NCBI GenBank assembly: GCA_021186555.1
Contig: JAJKFL010000039.1
Location: 24,077,733-24,141,732 of the forward strand
Direction of reading: 5' to 3'
Length of the DNA stretch: 64,000 bases
Source: Reticulitermes speratus
Lineage: Eukaryota > Arthropoda > Insecta > Blattodea > Rhinotermitidae
The position numbers and the translations under genes were made by a program. A model generated the notes under the pieces. It made no database searches and had not been told where the DNA came from. It saw only the letters and a program-made list of their open reading frames with translations. How positions within the stretch are numbered: position 1 is the stretch's first letter; every line of letters starts with the position of its first letter. Below are positions 34,976 to 45,689 of the stretch, in pieces.

Positions 34976-35099
34976 TACAATTTTAACAATTTTATAATAA
35001 AGCTACTTAAAAAGGTGGTTTTAGTGTGCATCGGTTGGTTTATAACTTAATTTAATATGACGAAGATGCACGGTGTCAACAGTGTGAAATGTATTTTCA

Positions 35100-35334
35100 C
35101 GTTGTATTCACCGTGCATCTTGTTATCTAATTAAAAGTTTTAATAGACCAACATGTGCACTATATTTTTATGAGCAAGTCGATCACCCCTACATATGTTT
35201 CAGCCTATAGCAGGCCATCCTCAGGGGGTCAAAGTTTTTTACATAGACTTTACATCTGTTAGTTCAATTTTAAAAACAGCTAGTACATTCACATAAAATA
35301 AATAAGATTTATTTTATGTGGATGTACTAGCCTC
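35100..35334 (-). mobile_element. Second hammerhead-type element, abutting the palindrome
   Basis: On the minus strand the tail motif ATGCACGGTG (complement at about 35110-35119) marks its 3' end, and a complete hammerhead-like motif sits at 35186-35228. Its far side ends in a 51-bp hairpin (about 35281-35332, gctagtacattcac facing gtggatgtactagc). The two tails of this element and its neighbour face each other only about 30 bp apart. The left/right duplication is imperfect, so the right boundary is uncertain. Confidence 0.55.
35186..35228 (-). ncRNA. Hammerhead-like ribozyme motif
   Basis: Minus strand: CCCC, CUGAGGA (35218-35224), stem II GCCU/AGGC plus a wobble, GAAA, stem III AC/GU with AUAU loop, A, GGGG (35186-35189). 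All three stems pair. Confidence 0.65.
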
Positions 35335-35339
35335 TTCAA

Positions 35340-35994
35340 TTAACGTTATTTCATTTGTCTTTTTCACTGCATACGTCTTTTGAAAACCGGCTGATTTGAC
35401 AAACTCCACCATGATGCCGTGGGACCACATTTTATGTCACAAAACAGTTCCTATTTACTGAGAACATATTCCGCAGTTCTCTTTCTAATTGTGATCTGTG
35501 AAGAGCTTTGTTAAGTAAACAACACTGCTGTTGACCTAAACAAGTAACTTCCACCACCAATTTTCGAACTTCAAATTTTTTGCCGCTGTAGGCAGTAAAT
35601 ATGTTAATACACTCATTATAAGTTAGTTTTGCAGTTATATACGAATACAGACTACGTACACATATTTTTCAAATAATGACGCACACAAAACGTTGTAGTC
35701 CTAACACTGAACACGGCCTCATTCAAACTGTGGGAATAGCTCGGCAGAATACGAGATTTTACTATGCGATCTGAAGGCAATTCTTTTCAGGCAAGCGTCG
35801 AAATTATGTGAATTGAAGCATGCATTCCATTGCCGCTCATTGATGCCTCCTTTAGTCCATCGTAAGTTTTTCTGCCTTTTGTTGCTGCCTTGAGTAAACG
35901 AGATTTTAATTTGGTTTCCATTAAAGGAACGACAAACAGATAAATAATGCCACGCTTCGGTTGCAGTTATGTAATTATAAGGACATGTACATTT
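35340..35994. other. Unassigned intergenic stretch
   Basis: Nothing recognisable. Confidence 0.5.
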
Positions 35995-36002
35995 GTATAT
36001 AG

Positions 36003-36350
36003 TAGGGGTGGCCAAACTTGTTTAACGTAAGAGCTACATACGATAAAGTTCAGATATTTGAGAGCCGCAAGACATGAACAAATATTACACACACCTTTTT
36101 ATTGTTACATTCACATTTTGTTACAAAAAATCTTAAATATATTCACTCACCATGAACATTAAACTTACGTTTTAATCCAATGAACTCTCAGTTTATAACC
36201 GGGAAATAATTATAAAGATTGGAAATGTTTTATTTACCTTTTATATGAATTGTAATGCAAAAAGGAGCTCAGCCAACATATTTCCGCGAGCGGCACATTA
36301 TATGTCAAAGAGCCGCACGTGGCTCGCGAGCCGCGGTTTGGCCACCCCTG
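36003..36350. mobile_element. hAT-type MITE
   Basis: The ends are inverted (left taggggtggccaaac, right the complement of caggggtggccaaac) and an 8-bp perfect duplication gtatatag flanks them (35995-36002, 36351-36358). CAGGGGTGGCCAAAC-type ends with 8-bp duplications are characteristic of hAT transposons. Subterminal gagccgc repeats (agagccgcaagac near the left; agccgcacgtggctcgcgag near the right) look like transposase-binding sites. At 348 bp it has no coding capacity. Confidence 0.9.
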
Positions 36351-36359
36351 GTATATAGC

Positions 36360-39344
36360 CTACCCGCCAACCTTTCAACAGCTGCGAACATCATTTTTGA
36401 TAAACTAAAATTGCGTTGTTTTGTTGAACAATGTTCTTACTTCACAATTTCGAATGACCACCAGGCTTGTTAGTGCTGATGATGACAGGGAATTAAAACG
36501 TACTACCCACACAGAATGCTTCCAGAAATACAAAGACATTCACACGAAACCACTGTTATCCCTCCACTAGATTCCACCCCTGTCATTCTCTTTCATCTGG
36601 AAGGCAAACGTTCGCGCAGTCACACGCCACTCGTTATTGGAAGGCTTTTATCCTTCGGAGAGGAACAGGATAAATCACAGAGTCACTGATGATGTGATGG
36701 CAAAGAAGAAAAATTTAGCGCCCCAACAGAAATTTGATATCTGCCGTCCCACCAATAGATCGGGTGTTTACTAATGGAAAACAAGAACTGATGCCACGTC
36801 ATGAACCTACGTCTACATGGCAGTATTACATATTTCAGTCAGTAGAAACTTGCGGTATTAGATACTGCTCAGTAACTGGATGACAACATTTTTCCACCAT
36901 GTATACTTGGAATTGCAAACAAATGCTCCGTCGCCACAGGTCGGTTTGCCGTTAGCCGGGGCTATAAATCATGCATATAGGCCTACTGCAGTAGGTAATC
37001 CGTCAGTTCTCATTACCCAGTGAGATGAGGAGGAAAGGGGAGAGGGCTAAATTTGGAAATAGACGAAGCCGCCGGACCAACCCAACTTGACACACACCCA
37101 CAAACCACAAAAATTAAAATTAGCGAAGGACTAGACTTTTAAGACAGAATAAAAGCAGCAAATTCAAGCCAAAAAGTTGTCATGTTGTCAAAAATATTGG
37201 TTTCTACAAATAAATTAAAGTCATTAAGTAAAATCACTGATAGCGGTTGGCCATTACTCTCGTCTGCAGGCCAAATAATATGGTTAATTGCGAACGCAGG
37301 CACGTTGAAAGCTGGGAAATTATACGAAATAATGACCTCTGATGTACCACTTTTTACGCGGTCTTTGTATGAAGCGTTAATGGTGAGGTAATGCCATTTG
37401 TTTGTCCACATGTCCCATCTATCTAACACTTCTGGGTTTTGCAAATGAGATGAATTTAATTTAGTACTGTCGGTCAACTGTCAGTACGTTGTATCTGACA
37501 ACTTATTTTAGTCCTGCTCAGCGAGGTTCAATCGAGTAACACTATGCAGTAGGGTGGTACACTGACAGCTCCTTTTTATTTGCCTGAAGACAGCACTGTA
37601 CCTAAAGCACACGACTTGCATCAAACCTCATGGCTGGATAACCAATTCGACTGTGGTAGTCGGGTACGTCAACTGGTTAACACCAATCACATTAAAAGGA
37701 ACACAACAGAACTAAACAGTTCCAGTCCAAATCTCGGGAAACAGTGACCATCCTCAAGGTCTGCATTGCTTTCCTCAGTCCGTACAGGAAATTACTGAAA
37801 AACACCTTTAATTAGGCCATCCAACTTCCACGTCCTTTCCAATCCTCACTCATGCAATCATCAGACATCACAGTGCTGAGTTACTGACAGGGTGGTGCCC
37901 GGGATTCCTGCACCTCTGTGTGTTTGTGTGTGTGTCTGTGTATAATTTCAGACATGTTGCGCTTTTAGCATTCTGCATAATCCTGCAAAAATCAGAACTG
38001 CGACAGATTACCACGTCGTAGGGTACGGTTTCAGCAGCAAGTGGCCGGTAGCAGGCCTACAGGTTCAAGAAAACTGTTACGAACAATAGTGCTTGACGAT
38101 CCATCCCCAAACCTGACGGCCACCCAGCAAGAAACGAGATGTCGCACAGTAGCTCTTACTTCACAGCTGTTGCTTAAACTGAATGCGTCCTATTCTACGT
38201 AATGTAACACGCATCTCTCTTTAAAATGCTACGGCGTCGTGAAAGCTGACTCAGTGACTTTACGAGCTAGGCGAAGCCCGGACTGGGTTCGAGCGAAGTT
38301 TTCTCCATCATATCGTTCATAAGGACTCCGGAGCCCAACCACGCCCCCATCCACTGACGGTATCAGGGAATCTTCTTGGGCATATGCAGCGGACGCATGA
38401 CGCAAACTGCTCACCTCCATCGGGCGCAGAAGCTAAAAATATACAAAGTTCACGTTTTCGCCCCTCTGCACCTTCACAGCACAGTGGTGTAGGAATGATT
38501 TTACATTTTACCTTTAAGAATATTAACCACATGCTAGTGACGTATGAGGCCTACACCAGTGTACTTAATCTTGAAAATTCGTCTGGGACGTAACGCTGTG
38601 CCGACGGTTAAATATTTGCAGGCGTTTCAAAGGTACTACGATCCTTCGAAACGTCGCTATTTACAAGTCTACACGGTGTAACATATCGGAAGACTTGAAT
38701 ATTCTGTAATGAATTAGTGATAACGTCAAATCTCGCACAGGTTACTTTCTATGAGATTTCCGATTCTCTCGAAGATGGTGATATAAAATACCGCCAAAGC
38801 CCAAAGAATCGACATAAATGTCCTAAAGGCTTTCTTGGACCATACACAAAACGCTTTCATAAGGACACACATAAACACACATGCTTCTTGTGCTGTATGC
38901 CTCTTAGATACAAATAAAGCAATCTGCACAACAATCACTTGTGCCTAAATGCCGAATACACTACAGGGGTTCCGTTCACACAGTGACACTTATTGCATTT
39001 AACCAGCTGTAACAATAAAAGCAGCGACATTGTTCATATTACCATTTGAAAAAAAAAACGTGGACTTCGTACTACTTCTGATTTCACATTAACTACTATC
39101 ATTCCTCTTACCATTACAGGAATTATATAATAATAATAGTAACAATAATAATAAAACACGAGCCTAAAGTTATTTTTGCCTTTTTCTTTAGCCTAAAAAT
39201 GTTTATTTAATGTGACTGACAGTTTTGTATTTCTTATATTTTATAGGTTTAATGCTTTTTGATTCTCCTTATTCTTAGAAACCCACAACTCAAATGTAAC
39301 GTACTCAAAACGAACTGGACGCTGAAAATGTTTCAATAAATAAA
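36360..39344. other. Intergenic stretch
   Basis: A TG run lies near 37917-37945. A 112-codon open frame on the minus strand (37139-37477) has no family I recognise. Around 37745-37830 is a possible but weak SINE-D resemblance. Confidence 0.4.
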
Positions 39345-39346
39345 TA

Positions 39347-39737
39347 CAGTAGGCCCTCGATTTAGCGGACTAATTGGGGGAAGGGGTGTCCGCTATTGCC
39401 GAAAGTCCGTTAAATCGAATGTATTTTAAAAACATATATTAATAACGAACTTACAATGTACAGGATGTATTAAAATGTTATTATAATGTATAAGTATGAA
39501 TAAAATATTGTTATAATGTATATTGAGTAATTTATACACGCCACTAAAACATCTGTTAAAAATATGAAAATAAATTTACGACAGGAACCAAACTTTATTT
39601 TAATTAAACACGTCAAAAACTATACAATGTAACTAGTGGAGTGTTTCCACCACTTTTTTTTATTCGCGAATAAAAAAAGGTTCTAAATTTTTCCTTTAGG
39701 ACAGACATTTTTTGTCCGTTAAATCGAGGGTCTAATG
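39347..39737. mobile_element. pogo/Tigger-like MITE
   Basis: The left end cagtaggccctcgatttag faces a right end whose complement is cattagaccctcgatttaa; both continue into (c)ggac. TA dinucleotides flank it (39345-39346, 39738-39739), the target of Tc1/mariner-superfamily elements, and pogo/Tigger ends typically start CAGT. The 391-bp AT-rich interior has no open frame. Confidence 0.8.
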
Positions 39738-39739
39738 TA

Positions 39740-40430
39740 AATAAATAAATAAATTAATTAATTAATAAGCAAGCCAGCTGATGTCAGCAAGCGCAGCACC
39801 ATACGCATTATACTTTAACATTCTGTATTCTAGGCTCAAATAATGTCTTATTTATTTATATTGTATATAAATAAATAAACCAACGTTTTTATAAAATGGC
39901 AAATACATCCATCCCTTTCACGGCCTTCTAAGTGGCCGCTTTCCAAGAAAATTTTCAACAAAAATTCTTCGTGAATTCTTCACTTCTCAATCCGACCTAT
40001 ACATCATAACTATTACAGCTTGCTTGTCTAACATTACTAGTCGAGATTTAAAAATTTCAGTCTATAATGCCCAGAAAGGTTCCAGGCGTACCCTCCGCAC
40101 ATCTACCGTATTCAGTAGGTGCTCAGGATGAAAGAAACCGAAGGTAACCGATCGTGTACTCCCAATCTATAGCCTGAAGCAAGTCTATTGTCCAGTCAAG
40201 GACATTGCCAACAGTTACGTGGTTTCATAGGTGTGAGTGGTCTCACTGGAAGGAACAGTACGTAACATGTGTAGACTTATCTTATTTATGGCTGCTATAC
40301 AGGTCAAATGGGGAAGTCCGTGGGGGCACTGTGAATGAAAAAGCGAATGGCCTTGACAGGACAAGACAGTTGAGCCATACTACAAGTGTGTTACACATTC
40401 GTTAAGCTTCATTCCATATCCCCCATACGT
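39740..40430. other. AT-rich stretch with hairpin
   Basis: An (AAAT/AATT) simple repeat abuts the MITE (about 39738-39770). A hairpin of ttatttatttatat facing its complement lies at about 39848-39881. Otherwise empty. Confidence 0.5.
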
Positions 40431-40439
40431 CTTTATGGC

Positions 40440-40729
40440 GTGACGTGGATTCAGTCAGTACAGTGATTGGTTATTTGCTAAATGACCCGAGGTTCGATTC
40501 CCGGCAAAGGCACGCAACACTATATTCATCACAACATACAGACCGCTTCTGGGGCCCACAAAGCCTCCTACCCCCTAGGCACCGGAGACGCTATCCCAGA
40601 AGATAGATCTAAAGTGGCTGAAGCATGAAGTTGACTATTAATTATGTTGAACCGAGGGTAAGAATACGTGAAGCTATGGCCCCACGTGTCTTCGTGGCGT
40701 GGTTCTACTATGCACAGAAACAACTTCAC

Positions 40730-40767
<38 letters not shown>
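40440..40767 (+). mobile_element. SINE family A copy with ATT microsatellite tail
   Basis: The B-box-like gaggttcgattcccgg is followed by a tctggggcccacaaagcctc and ctaccccctaggcaccgg body, then gtgtcttcgtggcgtgg and an ATT run at 40731-40767. Diverged but in the same order as the full copies at 50.0 and 61.2 kb. Confidence 0.6.
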
Positions 40768-40768
<1 letters not shown>

Positions 40769-41247
40769 CAGCTTAATGTGCTGCTAATTTGTTAGTTCTG
40801 TCTTACGTTGGGTATTATTGTTTATTTAGCTGTTTTAGTTTAAATCTGATAAAGATTTCAGATGGGACAATCAGAACCTAGCCCAGCTGGGTGGTTAGGC
40901 CATAAGCCCTATCGTTAAGCGCTTTCAAATAAATGGAAACGCAATTTAATACAGAATACGACGTGTGTTGAAGAAACGCAATTCTTTCGTCACGGAGAGC
41001 TGAAACCGCAAAACAAAAAAAAAAAATAATAATTACGGCCAGGCTGACAACAGGAGAAAGTTAGTGAGGGTGGTGAAGGTTGAAGACCTATTCAAACTGT
41101 ATCCTAGTTGTGTGAACTGAGATTAACGTGACCATGATGCTGGATGTTTCGCAACCTTTGGTTAGGCAGCAGCAAAAGTGAAAGTAACTGCCGATACAGT
41201 GCAATCGAGTAGGCTACATTCCAACTCAACCCATTACTTCGGGGGGC

Positions 41248-41270
41248 GGGGGGGGGGGGGGGGGGGGGGG
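41248..41270. repeat. Poly(G) run
   Basis: Twenty-three consecutive G, preceded by GGGGGGC. Confidence 0.95.
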
Positions 41271-41584
41271 ACCCTTCAGACTCCATATTAGCAAATCATA
41301 ACATCAAGTAAAGTTCTACCCAAACGACTAACAGTTCTCTACTCGTAGCCCAAATGAAAAACGGCAGCAAGAAAGGACAACTGCAAAATGAGAAGCTTCT
41401 TTCCTCACAGCGTGTCGTCCCGTACGTATTCCGTATGATTGTCATTATTTTCCTAAACAACACTAAAATGCTCTGTGTGAGTTACAAATTGAATCCTTAT
41501 GTAATTTATATTTAATATAGTCTTCAAATGATTAATTTGTATTCTACTACGGCGATGTAGTCAAAGAAGCAAGTGATTCGCGAG

Positions 41585-41860
41585 ATTTTGGAACGTATGG
41601 GAGACATTAAAAATGCACATAGAATTTAGCTGAAAAATCCGAAGGGCTGAAATCCACTCAGAAGATCTTGCCGTATGGATGGATAATATGAAAATTAATC
41701 TTAAAGAAACAGGGTGTGGAGAAGATGCACTGGATTCATCAGGTAAGGGTACAGACCAGTGGCGGGTTCCATGAAAACGTGGACAATTTCTTCACTAGTT
41801 AAATGACCACAATTTTCTCAAGAAAGATTCAGCTCTACGAAGTTTGTTACGTCGTAACAG
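41585..41860 (+). mobile_element. LINE family 1, diverged 3' fragment
   Basis: A decayed HVARMG-like stretch (ttggaacgtatggga) is followed by atggatggataatatgaaaa, a gcactggattcatcaggtaa stretch, cggtggcgggttccatg-like sequence and caatttcttcactag, the order of the LINE-1 C-terminus and 3' UTR. Confidence 0.65.
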
Positions 41861-42611
41861 TGATAAGTTAAAAAAGTTCTATATTCCGTACAGCGAGATA
41901 ACTGACCAAGGTTTATACTTTGTGATAGGAAAGTTACGAAGTCAAACTAGGGATGGTGGATACTGTGTTTAGTAATTATTCGAATTCTCCGGAGGGGTTA
42001 GCAGGTCTATATTCTTTGTCACTGTCTTGAGTGACGTAACCAAAATTTGAAAATCTGAGTCAAACAATCTTCTTCTCCCGCGCACCCCTGATCATGCAGG
42101 TGAAAGTGGTTCAACTGGGTTCACACAAACTGAAGATGATTTTCCGGACTGAATTAAGGCCCTAACAATGATTATTAGCACTAACATGGTTCTACATGAT
42201 ATACAGAACTTCTCTCCTAGAGGTGGGTACACTGTACAACTATTCTCTACAAAATCAAATGTAACTAAAGTTTTGCAAGGACCGATAAATTCACAGGACA
42301 AGGCACTTGTCGCCTACGGAGTTTCGCTTCGTTACAGTTCAGTGACGCATCTTTAGCGCCGCAAAGTTCGATGGTGCATGGGGTATGTGATTGTTTCTGT
42401 ACGCGTTCCAAAGTCCTCGCCCTGCATTGTGTGAAGGCTCGGCAACTCTTTACGTTACCGTGTACACAAAAGTCCGTCACTTGTCCCTCTCCAAAGCCAG
42501 ATTAATCCATTCGAACACTCATTTACTGCACGTACAAATGTACTGCTGGCAAAGTTTGTTGACCGTACAGATACAACACTACTTAAGTTTAAATTTATAT
42601 TTTACAAAGAT
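41861..42611. other. Unassigned intergenic stretch
   Basis: No recognisable feature. Confidence 0.5.
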
Positions 42612-42625
42612 AATCAACAGTAAAG

Positions 42626-42999
42626 GCCGATCCCAGTGGCCATGCGGTCTAAGGCGTGGGTCTTCGGCCGCTCGCTTGCTAGGATCGTGGGTTCGAATCC
42701 CACCGGGGGCATGGATGTTTGTGTTGTGTTTGTTCTAAGGACGGTAGCATGGAACGTAAAGTAACATGAAGGACGAAAGGATTTAAACAGTAAAAAAAAA
42801 ATAAAACCGGGGGGCATGGATGTCTGTCTCTTGTGAGTGTTGTGTGTTGTCAGGTAGAGGTCTCTGCGACGAGCTGGTCCCTCGTCTAGAGGAGTCCTGC
42901 CGAATGTGGTGTGTCTCAAAAGTGTGCGATCATGAAACCTCGAAAAAACGAGGAGGCCCAGGCCCATATAGGGCTGTCGAGCCATAGGAAAAAAAAGGA
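42626..42999 (+). mobile_element. SINE family B, composite copy with 14-bp duplication
   Basis: A tRNA-like head (A-box-like gtggccatgcggtctaagg, B-box-like gggttcgaatcccacc) leads into a short alternative body ending in an A-rich run (about 42791-42803). A second accggggg-gcatggatgtct start then gives the normal family-B body down to aggaaaaaaaagg. Direct repeats aatcaacagtaaag lie at 42612-42625 and 43000-43013 (14 of 14). The extra ~110 bp relative to the 6.2-kb copy makes it a chimera or template-switch product. Confidence 0.85.
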
Positions 43000-43443
43000 A
43001 ATCAACAGTAAAGACAATTATGAGCCAGTTAAAACCAGTTCGCATCTACGTAATACAGCGTCTTAAAATTCATTTTGATACGAACGCCCCATTTATGCTG
43101 AGTCCTAGTAGTGTAATTCTTCCAACGAATTTTCCAATCCAACATGTTGGGCTATAAGAAGTTCTCAGCTTCCGACTCAGTGCCAATATAGCGCATACCT
43201 GAACGTTGTTGTTTTTATCATCCAGTTGTAGGCCTGTACGGTGTAGATCTCCCATAGTTTGTAGTCGTGAATTCAGTAACAGCCTTCAGGATGGATTACT
43301 TTGAAACAAAGCAGCCTTCAGATTGATAACTGTAACATATTATTTTCATAACAGACGTCCGTGATGTAACTTGCCGTTACAGACATTAACCAGCGGGTAA
43401 ACATACAAAAATAAGTTAGTCTGTGAACGCCGAGACGACATAC

Positions 43444-43465
43444 GGGGGGGGGGGGGGGGGGGGGG
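43444..43465. repeat. Poly(G) run
   Basis: Twenty-two consecutive G immediately before a SINE-A copy. Confidence 0.95.
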
Positions 43466-43677
43466 TTGAAAGTACAGCTTCACTTATTCTTAACCTCGGC
43501 AGTACAAGGAAGTGGGTGGTCAGCTCACGACCAGACCACTGGATGGGCCCCATAAGCGGTTTTAACTCTCTGGAGAAGAACAAATACCCCTGCTCCTGCC
43601 AGGAATCGACAACAATTCCCCAGTCGTCCAGCCCGTAGCTTAGTCACTATACCGGCTACGCTACTGCGGCTCAATTA
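43466..43677 (-). mobile_element. SINE family A copy
   Basis: The plus strand shows a cttattcttaacctcggcag stretch, gtgggtggtcagctcacg, the body, and near the end cgtccagcccgtagcttag then tcactataccggctac, the tRNA-like side. The 3' end is replaced by a poly(G) run. Confidence 0.75.
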
Positions 43678-44799
43678 AGCCGCGGGACTCTTCATAACAC
43701 CACGGATTCTCAGGGTTCACCAAACACAATTCAGAAAAATAATTTTATTAGGACATACGTAAACTGAAGTCACAATGCAAGGTGCTTTCGTAATAATAGT
43801 TATTGTTTAATTCTGTGCTAATAACATGCATTCGCATGGTTTTAACTCCACATATTATCATATCCAAAATTATCTTCATACAACCTCAACTCCAAGTGCA
43901 CTTGTGAGTACCTGCTTCACATATAAACGACTGTCTCCTTCTTAACAACGCAGAGGGGGGCCATCATTGCATTCCGATGAATATATAACACTTGGACGCA
44001 CTGAGACAGACAGAAAGCTCTGTTGTGAACATAAAATGAAAGAGAATAAGCACAGATTTCGAAACCCCGCACTTACCCTTTTACTGTAAAGAGTACATCC
44101 ATGGGTTTCCATAGCAACCCAGTCAAAACTGGGGCGCACCCGTATATCACCGTAACACAGAAGACTCGGATGCCACGCATCATGTACCCGGGCGTCGATT
44201 TTGCCCACAATAGGATGCTGCCTGGCTCGCTGGGTGCCTAGCTGCCTGGGAATGGACCACTTGGCCCAGAGGCACTGCAGCGGTAGATCCAGGGCAGGCT
44301 TTCGTTTCGACTGCTTTCACATAATAGCTGCATTACTAACTACGAGATAACGACTAGATGCGAGATAGAATACAAGGGCTCAGTTCGTACTGAGTGCTTG
44401 ATTACTGTATTGTGCCATGGCTGTGGGATAAATTACATAGTGGGGTATTTCAAGAGACGTTTTTAAGGAACGGGTGAAGTAATGGTAAAGTCATCCCGCT
44501 ACCTCAGCAGTGCAAGATAATTGCGCATGGGTACATAAATGTAAGGCTTCGTTTATTTTTAGCCTCGGCTTGACACATCGGGTAGATTATCTTCACGCTT
44601 CGCCCGCCTTACTCCCAATGGAAGACTCCTCGCAAACATTTCTACAGGATGTTGGATGGATATCACTGCCGGTAAGATATAATTCGAACTTTTCTGACGA
44701 AACGAAACCTGGACACGCATTCTAGTCTTCGGCTGTAGATGATTATGATGATGATGAAGATGAGGTAAGTTTCACGATCTGACTACCAATGCTCCCAAA
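43678..44799. other. Unassigned intergenic stretch
   Basis: No recognisable feature. Confidence 0.5.
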
Positions 44800-44935
44800 G
44801 AAAAAGCCCTCAATTATCCACGTGATTGCACCCGCGGTCCCGGGTTCAAATATCGGTTTCTGATGGTATTCGTAGTTTTCCCCAGTCCTTCCAGGAAAAT
44901 GTTGGGATACGGTAAGCGAGAGGGTTAACCTACTT
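44800..44935 (+). mobile_element. SINE family D copy
   Basis: The B-box-like cccgggttcaaatatcgg is followed by gtagttttccccagtccttc and caggaaaatgttgggatac, the complement of the 1.8-kb copy. Confidence 0.55.
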
Positions 44936-45689
44936 TACAATTTCCATTGCTCTGTTGCTGTTAAACTGATACAGTCTGCGTTGAACATAATAACTGTACT
45001 TCAATCACAAGTAACTGCTCGCAGCTGAAACCCGTTTCATTAACGTCAGTATTCTTACACTTCTCGTAGCAGACGACAAATACTGAACTCTATAGCTGTT
45101 ACACACGTGCTTCTAAAAATGCACACGAATTCATGACAGCTTGTTTTATCACACTGCATATTCATCGCCTGTTCTGCATAATCATCTGACAAGTAGTAAC
45201 GCTAAAGTGACTGCAAGCACCACTATTTTGTGCAAGCGCAGTACTTTACAGTTCTCAATTGACAAAGAGATCATGACGCTCGGAATGATTCGCACAACGA
45301 ACGAAACCAACCAATAGATTCATACAATTTTAGTTAATAGATCAAACACCTGACTCTCTGGTAACAATACCACAGTTGAAGCAGACCTGATCATCTTGGG
45401 GCACGACGCTAAAATCCTATGCCAAATATCTGCGGCTCGAAATCGGCCCTCCCCTCCCGTTTCCGACTAAATAAAAACGTAATCAACGTCGAAAAGTAAC
45501 TCCAATCGTGATTATAAATCCTTATTAGCATAAGTGTAGGTCCAAATTGCTGGTCATCATAACCATCACCAACATCGCCAGTAAGCGCTTCTCAAGCCAC
45601 TGACGAATTAACTTCCTAACGAAAATGTGCCTACAGTCTAAACAGCAGTTGAGGAAAATACATTTAAAGCAAGAACTTACAGATCAATA

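Larger units (their letters stand above)
34350..35087. mobile_element. Large palindromic hammerhead-bearing element
   Basis: Arms of about 355 bp with a 4-base centre (34702-34705) match from 34347 to 35060 with only a handful of mismatches by eye and no net indel (paired coordinates sum to 69407). Each arm carries a complete hammerhead-like motif. The asymmetric tail 35061-35087 contains ATGCACGGTG. The duplication aatgtattttca lies at 34338-34349 and 35088-35099 (12 of 12). There is no coding sequence. Near-perfect arms imply recent origin; a transcript would fold into a long hairpin RNA. Confidence 0.75.

Noticed and set aside
37139-37477. 112-codon minus-strand open frame, possibly a membrane-protein exon
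   Set aside because: No family motif, clear splice sites or neighbouring exons could be found.
37745-37775. Hammerhead-like text (complement of accatcctcaagg with gggaaacag nearby)
   Set aside because: The core reads UUGAGGA, no stem II forms and the GAAA part is misplaced.
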